Source of the DNA: Chryseobacterium sp. FP211-J200
GTDB taxonomy: Bacteria > Bacteroidota > Bacteroidia > Flavobacteriales > Weeksellaceae
Assembly (NCBI RefSeq): GCF_001643375.1
Contig: NZ_LSHB01000054.1
Coordinates: 1 to 64,000 of the forward strand
Direction: 5' to 3'
Length of the DNA: 64,000 nt
This document shows positions 25,857-35,004 of this stretch, piece by piece. How positions within the stretch are numbered: position 1 is the stretch's first letter; each line of letters starts with the position of its first letter. Position numbers and translations under genes: made by a program. The notes under the pieces were generated by a model. The model was not told the origin of the DNA, ran no database searches, and worked only from the letters and a program-made list of their open reading frames with translations.

Positions 25857-26297
25857 TTACGACGCATTGTCAAATTCAAAATCTACCCTTTTTTCATTTC
25901 CAAAACTATCTTTGATCCAAATACTGAATTGGTGTGATTCGGAAGCTTTAGATGTATAGTATAATCTGAATTGCTTTTGCTTTAGTAGATACTCGTCATT
26001 CGGTAGATATGATGGGTCGCTGTAATATTGAAGCTGACCAGCACCTTCATACTGGAAGTAGCGAATACTGTATGTTGTTCCATTAAAGTTCGAAGGAGTA
26101 ATGAGTGAAATACGAATTTCTATTGTTTCATTCTCTGCTATGTCACTGGGTACGGGCATTATTTGAACTTCAAAAGGAAAATCCTGTTGAATTTCCAGAT
26201 CGTTGGTTTGACAGGAAGTAGAGACAAAACCGATTAATAAAATTAACATCGAATACTTGAATAATGTCAAGAATTGATTATTGATCAAATTTTTCAT
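25857..26297 (-). CDS. traQ: Conjugative transposon protein TraQ (DUF3872)
   Basis: A 146-residue predicted lipoprotein: a hydrophobic N-terminal helix ends at FVSTSCQ, where Cys would be lipidated. The rest is a beta-rich domain (FEVQIMPVPSDIAENETIEI, then TYSIRYFQYEGAGQL) as in TraQ/DUF3872 proteins of Bacteroidetes conjugative elements. It is the last gene of the tra operon and is followed by a terminator. Its exact part in the mating apparatus is not known. Confidence 0.82.
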   Translation of the reverse strand: MKNLINNQFLTLFKYSMLILLIGFVSTSCQTNDLEIQQDFPFEVQIMPVPSDIAENETIEIRISLITPSNFNGTTYSIRYFQYEGAGQLQYYSDPSYLPNDEYLLKQKQFRLYYTSKASESHQFSIWIKDSFGNEKRVDFEFDNAS

Positions 26298-26309
26298 CCT
26301 ATAAATTAT

Positions 26310-26870
26310 TTAAAAATTATACCGCGTTCCGAAACCAAACAGCGACTGGAAGTGACCAAGCTGGCTGTTTTGCAAAAAGCGTAACTGCCCATTGACCAAA
26401 AAGACCCAATGGTCTGTCAGATAACTTTCTATGGACAGTTTACCATTTGCGCCGTAAATAAAACTCTCGGTTGAGTTAAGTATGGAGCCGTCGTAGATCA
26501 TTTCATCTCCCCTATTGATCAGCTGATAACCTGCAATCCCGCCGATACCCACATTGATATTGACATTTCTCATCCGATCTCCCCACAGATAGAGACTGTA
26601 ACCTCCGTTGAAGGTGAAAGTATCGATTGGAATATCATAATTGTTATATTCTTCGTATTTTCTGCTGTACTCAGCCAGTCCGAAAAGATAATTACCGTTC
26701 TTTGCGTATGAGATTAGCCCTGCAGTTAAGGCATAATTTTGCTTTTCAGGCGATTGCGGAAATACTGAATATGATATTTCAAATCCTTTTTGCTTGGGGA
26801 TCATTTGCTGGGCAAACGACTTAATACCTATCGTTAGCAGCAATGCTGTTAATAAAAATATCCTTTTCAT
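26310..26870 (-). CDS. traO: Conjugative transposon protein TraO
   Basis: A 186-residue protein with a signal peptide (MKRIFLLTALLLTIGIKSFAQ) and an outer-membrane style beta pattern ending in GFGTRYNF with a terminal Phe. It matches the TraO family of Bacteroidetes conjugative elements, an outer-membrane component of the mating channel. It is positioned between traN and traQ with spacings of a few bases. No traP (primase) lies between them, unlike the CTnDOT order. Confidence 0.85.
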   Translation of the reverse strand: MKRIFLLTALLLTIGIKSFAQQMIPKQKGFEISYSVFPQSPEKQNYALTAGLISYAKNGNYLFGLAEYSRKYEEYNNYDIPIDTFTFNGGYSLYLWGDRMRNVNINVGIGGIAGYQLINRGDEMIYDGSILNSTESFIYGANGKLSIESYLTDHWVFLVNGQLRFLQNSQLGHFQSLFGFGTRYNF

Positions 26871-26871
26871 C

Positions 26872-27773
26872 TTACTTCGTTTTTATGGTTAAACCGCCGA
26901 TCAGTCTGGCATTGATGAGGTCTTTATTTTCAAGCTGAATCTTCTGATGCCTTCCGCCATTCTTTTCCAGAATTTCAATTTCCAAAACCTGATCCTTTAA
27001 AAGGGTAAACTGATCCAGCAGATAAACCCCTGATATATCGGAATGGTGAAATGCCAAAGTCACTGGTGTGTAAACACGGAGCGGCTCTAAAAGTTTGTCC
27101 TGAACGACCGTCCTTTTCAAATTCTTCTTATCAACTATTTTAAAATTGATCAGATCGATATCGAAAGACACATTGCTGTTATTGTTAACCTGTAATGTGA
27201 AATAGAATTTATTGTCATTCACGTGTAATGCCCGGACTGAAAACTGTATCCCATAGCTTTTGGAAGAGATGTGTTTAATGGTTCTACCGCTTTTTTCATA
27301 TAGGTTTTCCATAATCAGTTCCGTAAGAGATGAGGAGTTTCCGTTAAGGTCTTCAAACAAGACATCCGTGGAATATGCTGTTCCATGCGTCGTTGCTGCT
27401 TTAACAGATCATAGCTGAGTACATCTGGGTATGAACTGTAATACACATCGAAGCTGTAAAATTTCCCGTCTTCGGTGATCACCGAAAAATTGGTTTCCTC
27501 TTCGAAATCCCTCACGGCAGACTTGATCCTTAATACATTGCCGACAGGTTCTGCCTTGCTGGCGATCAGGAGATCACTCCCAAGGTCAACATAGCGAATG
27601 CGCGAGGGAAACAGCAGATGTGAGGTCTTGTTATAGGTGACCTGCATTTTGTAAGGTTCTAACTTTGCCTCTTCCAGTGGTTGGTACATTAAAATGGAAT
27701 CCTGAGCAGACAGTCTGCTCAGCGAAAACATAAGTACGATCATCAATAGGTAATGGCTTTTTATTTTGTTCAT
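26872..27773 (-). pseudogene. traN: traN, split by a one-base frameshift
   Basis: TraN is the outer-membrane channel component resembling VirB9. The 5' part starts at 27773 with a signal peptide (MNKIKSHYLLMIVLMFSLSR) and runs through VTYNKTSHLLFPSRIRYVDLG and DGKFYSFDVYYSSYPDVLSY, then leaves frame near 27360 and stops at 27315. The 3' part is open from about 27360 in the -1 frame (FEDLNGNSSSLTELIMENLY, then SSKSYGIQFSVRALHV) to 26872. Together they give a normal TraN of about 300 residues, so one base appears missing near 27363-27368. No slippery heptamer is visible there. Confidence 0.82.
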
Positions 27774-27792
27774 TTTTTTATTATTTAATTGG

Positions 27793-29088
27793 TTATTTTT
27801 TGGGGACAAGAAACACCTCATGACCAGCCTTTACTGTAACTTTTAACTGCCTCACCCGTTTTTGAAAATAGTTTGATAGGCCTTGCACCAGACCCCTGCT
27901 CATATCTGCAGCAATCTGTTGACCTGCCGACTGCGTCATCATAATGTTGGTACCTGAAGTTTGCCCCATACTTCCGACGATGTCGGTCACTGCGTTTTGT
28001 TCCTGTGAAGACGGGATCGACAGACCCAGCTGACCATCGTTGTCATAAACATTGATCTCTACAGGATAGATACTGCCCTTATATTCGATCGATGAGATGA
28101 CCAGCTGCAGTCGCCCATTTTGAAATTTACAGGTAGCTTTAAGTAAAGTTCCAGAGGGAATCTCAGTACGCCCGACCCGCATACCTTCGGAGAGCCTGAT
28201 CGATAATGTACTTTCTGTGGTCATCGTCTTTGTCTCCTGTACAATGCCTTTGATCGCATTTTTAGAATACCCAGTATTTGTATCGTGATTTTGAGTCCCA
28301 AATAGCCTATTATCATTCAGTCCAGCCAGAAAGGCACTGTCCGATGGTTCCCTGTACAATGACGAAACAACATTTAGCTGCGCTGGCTGTACTGCTGTTA
28401 GCAATAGCTTATTTCCAGTGGACTGCTTCACATCCTCTTCCTTTGATGGAGGTTGTTCCTGCTTTGTAGTTTGGGGAAGATATTTTGCAGCCATCTGGTA
28501 GGATTTTTCCATCAGTTCCAGCTGGTCATTAACCGCGAGTCCCGCAGGCGCAGCATTATTTTGTGAAGCTTCGTTCTTTAACCTTGAAATTTCTTTTCTG
28601 AGGTTAATCACTTCCTGCTCATCCCTGCTGTAGAAGGAACCCAAAGTCTGCTGTGCATTGCGGTAGCTATTGACTGCACTCTGATTAGACTGTGACAAGC
28701 CATCTGAATTTTTTTTCAATAGGGCTTGATCAGAACTTTGGGCGGTGTTGCTGCTGTCATTCCAGTAATCAGATAAACTGGTCATCGCATTCTTCTTCTC
28801 CTCATTCTTTTGTTCCAACAGCTGCTGCTCATAAGCCTTCTGTTTATCAGACTGCATCTGATCATCCTTTGCCTGTGGTATTCCTGCATTGAAGCCTGAC
28901 TCTTCCGCAATTTTATCGTCCTTGGGCTTAAAAATGAGGTAGAAACAGCCCGCACATACCGCTGCCATCAAAAAATAGATCAGTGGTCTCTTGATTCTCT
29001 CCCACTGCAGATTCTGATGACCTCTGGATTCTTGTTCCAATAGTGGAGTGTCACTTTCAGTGATCTTGATTTTATCTGAATCTTTCAT
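27793..29088 (-). CDS. traM: Conjugative transposon protein TraM
   Basis: A 431-residue inner-membrane protein of the mating channel, comparable to VirB10. ATG at 29088 (MKDSDKIKITESD) is preferred over the longer frame because it leaves a normal gap behind traL. One membrane helix near residues 32-50 (RPLIYFLMAAVCAGCFYLIF) is followed by a long Gln/Lys-rich linker with coiled-coil stretches. The C-terminal conserved TraM domain contains LSIRLSEGMRVGRTEIPSGT and KVTVKAGHEVFLVPKK. The periplasmic C-terminus fits a bridge to the outer membrane. Confidence 0.87.
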   Translation of the reverse strand: MKDSDKIKITESDTPLLEQESRGHQNLQWERIKRPLIYFLMAAVCAGCFYLIFKPKDDKIAEESGFNAGIPQAKDDQMQSDKQKAYEQQLLEQKNEEKKNAMTSLSDYWNDSSNTAQSSDQALLKKNSDGLSQSNQSAVNSYRNAQQTLGSFYSRDEQEVINLRKEISRLKNEASQNNAAPAGLAVNDQLELMEKSYQMAAKYLPQTTKQEQPPSKEEDVKQSTGNKLLLTAVQPAQLNVVSSLYREPSDSAFLAGLNDNRLFGTQNHDTNTGYSKNAIKGIVQETKTMTTESTLSIRLSEGMRVGRTEIPSGTLLKATCKFQNGRLQLVISSIEYKGSIYPVEINVYDNDGQLGLSIPSSQEQNAVTDIVGSMGQTSGTNIMMTQSAGQQIAADMSRGLVQGLSNYFQKRVRQLKVTVKAGHEVFLVPKK

Positions 29089-29092
29089 CGCT

Positions 29093-29362
29093 CTATTTTT
29101 TAAGGGGGACATTTGTGTGATTATCATTCGCGACTTTTTCCACACTACTACGGTCCGAAATCGTCCTGATGTGATCGATCAGCATCGTGTTGGTCTTATT
29201 TCCTGTCGAGATGACTACGCTGACGAGCACCAGTAAGGTGAGAACTGCGTAACCTGTAAAAAATAGTTTGGTGAAGTACCTTTGCCGCTTCTCAGGAAGC
29301 GCCTTCCATTTTCTGTCTGCACACCAAATGTGGTGTTCTATTTTATCTCTTATTTTTTTCAT
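29093..29362 (-). CDS. traL: Conjugative transposon protein TraL (DUF3989)
   Basis: An 89-residue protein with a charged N-terminus (MKKIRDKIEHHIWCADRKWK), one membrane helix (about residues 32-50) and a short periplasmic tail. Size, topology and position between traK and traM match the TraL/DUF3989 family. Four bases separate it from traM. Confidence 0.78.
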   Translation of the reverse strand: MKKIRDKIEHHIWCADRKWKALPEKRQRYFTKLFFTGYAVLTLLVLVSVVISTGNKTNTMLIDHIRTISDRSSVEKVANDNHTNVPLKK

Positions 29363-29373
29363 TGTTCTGATAT

Positions 29374-29997
29374 TTAACGTTCTACGGTTTCAACATCCTT
29401 GTTTTCAAGGACATTGAATTTTTCAATAGTAAATCCCTGGGGATTGCTGTCTGACCGCACGGAGTTCACTAATGAACAGTTGGTGATCAGACTTCTTATC
29501 GTCAGATTACTGGACCGGATAATGAACTGTCTTGCATAGGTCTTGACCGAATATGGGTAATTGTTAAAATCAGCCACCACACTGTCAACCTCTATCCGCT
29601 GCTGGATATTCCCAGAAATGATCCTGTTGTAGTAACCTTTCTCCTGAAGGTCTTTGTAATAATCAAATGCAGACTGGTCTGCCAGATTGAACGCTCTTTT
29701 AACATTGCTTTCGATGGCATTTTTATCGGGTGCCACCGTAAAGAACAATTCGTGAAATCGCCTCACATGCTCTCTCGCTTCAACGGGTCTGTTGATCGAC
29801 ATATCCTGAGAAAGTGCCACCATCAGCGACTTGCCGTTATCCAATACATAGATCTTCTGACGTTGTTCTTCAGCAAATTGGTAGGACTTGAAAACGACAA
29901 CGCCCACCACTGCAAAACAAAGCACTGCAAAAACAAAGGTGAATAATCGGATCTGCTTGAAGCTGCTCTCTATATTTCTTAAAGTTTTAAATTCCAT
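29374..29997 (-). CDS. traK: Conjugative transposon protein TraK
   Basis: A 207-residue protein like VirB8 in layout: a cytoplasmic N-terminus, one membrane helix near residues 17-35 (IRLFTFVFAVLCFAVVGVVV) and a periplasmic domain with KSLMVALSQDMSINRPVEAR and a HVRRFHELFF segment. It is conserved across Bacteroidetes ICEs and is thought to be part of the inner-membrane mating complex. It is tightly spaced with traJ and traL. Confidence 0.88.
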   Translation of the reverse strand: MEFKTLRNIESSFKQIRLFTFVFAVLCFAVVGVVVFKSYQFAEEQRQKIYVLDNGKSLMVALSQDMSINRPVEAREHVRRFHELFFTVAPDKNAIESNVKRAFNLADQSAFDYYKDLQEKGYYNRIISGNIQQRIEVDSVVADFNNYPYSVKTYARQFIIRSSNLTIRSLITNCSLVNSVRSDSNPQGFTIEKFNVLENKDVETVER

Positions 29998-30009
29998 TGG
30001 ATCGTATTT

Positions 30010-31002
30010 TTATTTTAATAATCTGCCTGAAATATTACCTGTAGCCGAACCCGCTGCTGCTCCAGCCAAATTGCCTGATTTTGTAGCGGTCTGGTTGACA
30101 TTGCGCATAAAGTTTCCTGCGCCCCCTGCCTGAATGATCCATCCTGTAACCGTTGGCACTGTAAAATATCCAACAATACCGATGACCATATAGATGATGT
30201 ACACGGTATTGGACGTATCAGGAATAAAATTGGGGTCTGCCAGCATTTCAATATCTTTTTCAATGATGAGTGTTTGGATCTTAGCTAGTATGGCACTGAA
30301 AATATCAGCCACCGGCAACCAGAGATAAACACTGATATACCTTGTCAGCCACTGGGTAAGCGTGGTCTGAAAACCATCCCATACCGAAATGGCAAATGCG
30401 ATCGGTCCCAATATGGAAAGAACGATGAGAAAGAAGGTTCGAATCGTGTCAATCACTAAGGCTGCGGACTGGAAAAGGATTTCCAAAAACTCACGAAAAC
30501 CATCTCGGATCTGCTTCTTGATATCAAACATCTCTCTCTCGATGTACATTCCGGACATCGTCACCAGGTCTGATGGCGACCAGCCCAGCTCATCAAGCTT
30601 CTTGTCAAATTCTTCATCCGAGATCAGATAGGCCATCTCAGGATTCCTGAGCATCGCTTCCCGTTCCAGAAGGTCTTTTTGCTGTTGCAGTTCATTAAGA
30701 TCCAGGACCTGATCCTCCAACATCGAGTGACTTCCCTGAACGATCGGACTTAAGACACCGTTAATACTTCCCAGTACCAATGTCGAGAAGAACATAATGC
30801 AGATGCCGATGGCAAAGGGTCTCAGCATCGGAAACAGGTCGATCGGTTCGGCACGGCTGAGTGACTGCCATACCTTGATGGCCACATAGAACAAGGCGCC
30901 CAGGCCAGCCACGCCCTTTGCGACCGCGGCCATATCGGCACACAATGGCATCATCTCATCATAGACCGAACGAAGGACTTCGTGTAAATTGCTAGGTTCC
31001 AT
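30010..31002 (-). CDS. traJ: Conjugative transposon protein TraJ
   Basis: A 330-residue polytopic inner-membrane protein, like VirB6. Several hydrophobic segments are visible (around residues 25-45, 65-90, 190-215, 225-245 and 275-300), with ILGPIAFAISVWDGFQTTL and YISVYLWLPVADIFSAIL in the most conserved part. The C-terminus is Gly/Ala-rich. It lies one base after the DUF4141 gene in the operon. It is probably the polytopic channel subunit for DNA transfer. Confidence 0.9.
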   Translation of the reverse strand: MEPSNLHEVLRSVYDEMMPLCADMAAVAKGVAGLGALFYVAIKVWQSLSRAEPIDLFPMLRPFAIGICIMFFSTLVLGSINGVLSPIVQGSHSMLEDQVLDLNELQQQKDLLEREAMLRNPEMAYLISDEEFDKKLDELGWSPSDLVTMSGMYIEREMFDIKKQIRDGFREFLEILFQSAALVIDTIRTFFLIVLSILGPIAFAISVWDGFQTTLTQWLTRYISVYLWLPVADIFSAILAKIQTLIIEKDIEMLADPNFIPDTSNTVYIIYMVIGIVGYFTVPTVTGWIIQAGGAGNFMRNVNQTATKSGNLAGAAAGSATGNISGRLLK

Positions 31003-31003
31003 C

Positions 31004-31636
31004 TTACCAGTATTTTTGATTTGATGTACCGTAAAGATCCAATACCCTTTGGGTATTGTTCTGTTTTTTTGCTCTCAGATAGCTGACAGAAATATTCTTG
31101 TTGGTATAGTAACGGACCAAATTGTGGTACTCTTTGACCTCTTTGTAGACCCGGTCGATCACATCCATTCTTTCTTTATCATTGAGCGAAAGGCCATTTG
31201 CCGTAATGATCTCTTTTAGCTCTTTCAGCAGTTCTGTACTTTCAGTCAATAGTGCTGAATAGCCGTTTGCGATCGCCGTCAGCTCCTGGGCATTGAAGTT
31301 GGGATCATTGAGCATCTTGCTGAAATTGGTGACGTAGATCTCTGAGACATCGCCGACCATCAGAACGGTCTGCTGAACCTTTCGGGCGTCTTTGACGAGA
31401 TTATTGATGGCTTTCAGCTTGTCATAATATTCCTTACCCTGTTCATAGACCTTTTTGACTTCGTTGAAATTTTTAACGACGTTGGAAACGGTAGATGAGG
31501 TCTGTACAATTTCATTGGCGGAGTTCAGGATGCCTGAAGCGAGGTTGGCCGGATCGGTCACTACAAATTGTGCTTTGGCGAATGTAGTTGTAGCAAGAAT
31601 GGCTACGATTGCTGTTTTAATGATCAAATTTTTCAT
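31004..31636 (-). CDS. traI: Conjugative transposon protein TraI-like (DUF4141)
   Basis: A 210-residue secreted protein with a signal peptide (MKNLIIKTAIVAILATTTFA) and a mostly helical body (SSTVSNVVKNFNEVKKVYEQ and onwards), matching DUF4141 proteins called TraI in Bacteroides elements. It is unrelated to the F-plasmid relaxase TraI. Helical layout and position after the VirB4-like ATPase resemble VirB5, a pilus or adhesin component, but that is inference. Confidence 0.83.
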   Translation of the reverse strand: MKNLIIKTAIVAILATTTFAKAQFVVTDPANLASGILNSANEIVQTSSTVSNVVKNFNEVKKVYEQGKEYYDKLKAINNLVKDARKVQQTVLMVGDVSEIYVTNFSKMLNDPNFNAQELTAIANGYSALLTESTELLKELKEIITANGLSLNDKERMDVIDRVYKEVKEYHNLVRYYTNKNISVSYLRAKKQNNTQRVLDLYGTSNQKYW

Positions 31637-31661
31637 TGTTGTAAAATTTTAAATGATTGAA

Positions 31662-34169
31662 TTATTTGTCTTTGGTTGATTTTATTCTCTTGAGAGAAAT
31701 CCTCTTGATAGCGTGTTCTACATTACCATCAAGTTCAGAGGCGAGATTCATGACTTCCATTTTTTCTGTCTCTTCAGTGGTGTAAGCCAGATATTCCTCG
31801 GTGGAAACTTCGGTAGCATAGACCGCAGAGTGTGTTCCGCCCAATCCGATCCAGACCTCCTTGTACAGTCTTCTCGGATCGTTGTTCATATTGATCGAAA
31901 GTACCTGTGATTTTTCTTTGTCGGTCAGCCCAAGCATCGCCTGGATATCATCGAATTTGTTCATATATTTTCGCTGATCCAAAAGGATCTTGCAGTCTGA
32001 ATTATTGATAATACTCTCCTTGACAATCGGAGACTGGATGATGTCATCCACTTCCTGCGTCACGACAATGGCTTCTCCGAAGAACTTTCTGACGGTTTTG
32101 AACAGGTATTTGATGTACTCCGCCATCCCTTCTTTGGCTATGGCTTTCCAGGCTTCCTCAATGAGGATCAGCTTTCTGATGCCTTTGAGTCTTCGCATCT
32201 TGTTGATGAAAACCTCCATAATGATGATGGTCACAATCGGGAAAAGGATCTTGTGGTCTTTGATCGCATCGATCTCAAACACAATAAAACGTTTCGACAA
32301 GAGGTCAAGCTGCTTTTCTGAATTTAACAGGTAATCGTATTCGCCACCTTTATAATAAGGTTCCAGCACATTGAGAAAGTTGGCGATATCAAAGTCTTTT
32401 TCCCTGACTTTTTTCAGTTCCAGAACTTTCTGATAATCATCCTTGACATACTCATAGAATCCGTTAAAAGACGGAAATTGATCAATGCGTTTGATCTGTT
32501 CAATATAACCGCTTACCGCATTGGACAAGGCCACTTCCTCTGAACGGGTCGGCGGTTCATCATCTCGTTTCCATAAGGTAAGGATGAGTGTTTTGATGCT
32601 TTCCCGTTTTTCAATATCAAAGACGCCGTCATCGGTATAGAATGGATTGAAGGCGATCGGATTGTCTTCGGTATAGGTAAAATACACACCGTCCTCCCCC
32701 TTTGTCTTTCCTTTGATGAGTTCACACAACCCCTGATAGGAATTTCCGGTGTCGACCAGCAGTACGTGAGCACCCTGTTCATAATACTGTCTGACCATAT
32801 GGTTGGTGAAGAAAGATTTTCCGCTTCCTGAAGGTCCCAAAATAAATTTGTTACGGTTGGTGATCATACCCTTCTTCATTGGGAGATCGGAGATATCCAA
32901 ATGGATGGGTTTTCCTGTCAGCCGGTCGGCCATCTTGATCCCGAATGGTGAAGGAGAATCCTGATAATTGGTTTCTTCGGTGAAAAAGCACAAGGCTGGT
33001 TCGATGAAGGTGTAAAAGCTTTCTTCGCTCGGAAAATCACCCGCGTTCCCGGGAATTCCTGCCCAATACAAGGTCGCCGTGTCCGTCGTATTATGGCGGG
33101 GCTTACATTCCATTAAGGCTAAGGCACTACCGGTATCATTCTTCAGCTGTTTCAATTCTGAAGGATTATCAGACCAGGACATCACATTGAAATGCGCCCG
33201 GATGGATTGCAGACCGTATGAGTGGGCTTCATTGAGGTATTTCTCAATCCATTCCTTGTTGATCTGATTCGCCCTGCTGTATCTTGCCAGTGAATGCATG
33301 TTTCTGGCGGACTTTTCAAATTTACTCAGGTTCTCATCGCTGTTATCAATGAACAGATATTGATTGTAAATGTGATTGCAGCTCAACAGAAGTCCTACCG
33401 GAGAAGCAAAGGATAAAAGGCAGTCACTCCTGTCGGTGCTTAATTTCTCGTATCGACTATGTGATGAAACTGTGCCAGGCAGATCATCCGTATCGGATAA
33501 AGTATGCATACTGATACGGTTGCTGCCAATGCGCATTTCTTCTGATCCGAGTTTGATATCCTGCAATGATGGATTCACTTCTCTCGACAAGGTCAGGTAC
33601 TGTTCTAATATTCCTGACTGGTCGTCGGTTCCTGAGATCTCATCTTCGGTCATTCTTTCCAAATGGACAAAACTGCTGTCATTCATGATCCTTTCGAACT
33701 GATCGACGGATTCCATAAACCTGCTGACCACTTCTTTATCCTTAATCTCTTTTGGGATCAGTTTGCCCTTGCAGAGGGAAGAAAAGTTGCTCTGCATCCG
33801 CATTCTTTCCTTACTTGTTTTCGTGATGAACAGGTAACAGTAATGGTTCAGAAAAGGTCTCTCGTTGAAATGACGTTCAAAGGATTTTGACAGAAAACTC
33901 TGATCTTCTCTGGAAAGATCAGGATTGTAGTTTTCTTTGATAAACCAGTCCTGTTTATGCACGACCGTAAAATCCGGCAGGGTTTTAATGGCTTTGAACC
34001 AGGCTGAATGCATCGCTTCATATTCTGCCGTGGCCACCGTAAACAGTTCAGGTAGTCTGACCTTGAAGCAAACCGTTACATCTGCATCTTTTGAAATAAT
34101 ACAGTCGTTTTCTATCGCAAGCAGTGGAAATTTACTCTCCAGCGTTGCGGCTTTGGAGGTATTTCTCAT
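31662..34169 (-). CDS. traG: Conjugation ATPase TraG (VirB4 family)
   Basis: An 835-residue cytoplasmic ATPase that powers assembly of the mating channel. Seen: an N-terminal TraG/VirB4-like domain, Walker A GPSGSGKSFFTNH near residue 443, Walker B RKLILIEEAWKAIAKEG near 660 and a downstream VTQEVDDIIQSPIVKESIIN. Bacteroidetes name this gene traG even though it corresponds to VirB4 and not to the coupling protein. Its ATG overlaps the traF stop (ATGA), so the two are coupled. Full length with no disruptions. Confidence 0.94.
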   Translation of the reverse strand: MRNTSKAATLESKFPLLAIENDCIISKDADVTVCFKVRLPELFTVATAEYEAMHSAWFKAIKTLPDFTVVHKQDWFIKENYNPDLSREDQSFLSKSFERHFNERPFLNHYCYLFITKTSKERMRMQSNFSSLCKGKLIPKEIKDKEVVSRFMESVDQFERIMNDSSFVHLERMTEDEISGTDDQSGILEQYLTLSREVNPSLQDIKLGSEEMRIGSNRISMHTLSDTDDLPGTVSSHSRYEKLSTDRSDCLLSFASPVGLLLSCNHIYNQYLFIDNSDENLSKFEKSARNMHSLARYSRANQINKEWIEKYLNEAHSYGLQSIRAHFNVMSWSDNPSELKQLKNDTGSALALMECKPRHNTTDTATLYWAGIPGNAGDFPSEESFYTFIEPALCFFTEETNYQDSPSPFGIKMADRLTGKPIHLDISDLPMKKGMITNRNKFILGPSGSGKSFFTNHMVRQYYEQGAHVLLVDTGNSYQGLCELIKGKTKGEDGVYFTYTEDNPIAFNPFYTDDGVFDIEKRESIKTLILTLWKRDDEPPTRSEEVALSNAVSGYIEQIKRIDQFPSFNGFYEYVKDDYQKVLELKKVREKDFDIANFLNVLEPYYKGGEYDYLLNSEKQLDLLSKRFIVFEIDAIKDHKILFPIVTIIIMEVFINKMRRLKGIRKLILIEEAWKAIAKEGMAEYIKYLFKTVRKFFGEAIVVTQEVDDIIQSPIVKESIINNSDCKILLDQRKYMNKFDDIQAMLGLTDKEKSQVLSINMNNDPRRLYKEVWIGLGGTHSAVYATEVSTEEYLAYTTEETEKMEVMNLASELDGNVEHAIKRISLKRIKSTKDK

Positions 34170-34498
34170 ACTGAAGATTTTTGACGATTACTTTTCAGAT
34201 AGCGGTAGAAGCACTTGCGGCTGATGATGTATTTGGGATGCTTCTTTTGAGCACCTAGTTTCATCAGTCCGTGCTCCCCGTATTTTCCATTCAGCGAGAA
34301 GGTCTGCCAGATCAGCAGACTGCTGCTTAAGCCTCCGACCGATAAGCAAATATATGTATTGACTCCTGCCATATAGAGGATCATCACGAATACAAGTATG
34401 CCTAATAATCCCCCTGCAAAAATGAACAGGTACTGGGCTTTTAGCCCTTTGAACTCTACCGTTCTTCCGATTCCTTTGTTGATATGATAAGTATTCAT
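34166..34498 (-). CDS. traF: Conjugative transposon protein TraF (DUF4133)
   Basis: A protein of about 110 residues. ATG at 34498 (MNTYHINKGIGRTVEFKGLK) is the family start; the longer open frame would overlap traE. Two closely spaced membrane helices (about residues 22-42 and 47-62) and a basic C-terminus fit DUF4133, the VirB3-like subunit. Its stop overlaps the traG start. Confidence 0.87.
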   Translation of the reverse strand: MNTYHINKGIGRTVEFKGLKAQYLFIFAGGLLGILVFVMILYMAGVNTYICLSVGGLSSSLLIWQTFSLNGKYGEHGLMKLGAQKKHPKYIISRKCFYRYLKSNRQKSSV

Positions 34499-34509
34499 AA
34501 CAATAATTT

Positions 34510-34815
34510 TTAAAGGAAGAATGATCGGAGGATCGTAGCCGCTACGATTAGAAAGATACACGCGCCGAACCAGCTGGCAGCAGTCTTGCTGGTATCAGGG
34601 TCACCACTGCTGAACTTGTTGTAGACCTTGACCCCACCGATAAGTCCGACGACCGCGCCGATGGCGTAGATGAGTTGAGTAGCCGGTTCGAAATAGGAGG
34701 TCACCATTTGTGTGGCCTCGTTGATTCCTGCGGTCCCATTGCCTTGGGCAAAAGCACCCGTTACTGCTAAAAAGGTCAGACCTAATAGCAGTAACTTTTT
34801 TCTTTGTTTTTTCAT
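34510..34815 (-). CDS. traE: Conjugative transposon protein TraE (DUF4134)
   Basis: A 101-residue protein with a cleavable signal (MKKQRKKLLLLGLTFLAVTG ending near AFAQG), followed by two hydrophobic helices joined by a polar loop (GGVKVYNKFSSGDPDTSKTA). Size and topology match DUF4134/VirB2-like pilin subunits. It is the first gene of the contiguous traE-Q group, and its promoter should lie in the 190-base spacer before the DUF1016 remnant. Confidence 0.87.
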   Translation of the reverse strand: MKKQRKKLLLLGLTFLAVTGAFAQGNGTAGINEATQMVTSYFEPATQLIYAIGAVVGLIGGVKVYNKFSSGDPDTSKTAASWFGACIFLIVAATILRSFFL

Positions 34816-35004
34816 AATTGAAACACATCAATTTGTTATGGTGTTCTGCTCTTTGCGGAACTATGGAACAAAGATGTCAGAGGATTGGATGTCGTTTGAG
34901 CGAATGACTTTATGAGGAATGTTTTGGCTGTCAGATGACATTTAACTTGCCTTCATTCGTTTATAATTAATTGTAAATTTGTAGGGAATTTCAAAAGAGG
35001 AATT

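Noticed and set aside
27315-27370. Programmed -1 ribosomal frameshift in traN
   Set aside because: The overlap lacks a slippery heptamer of the XXXYYYZ type and a downstream stem, so a lost base or sequencing error is simpler.
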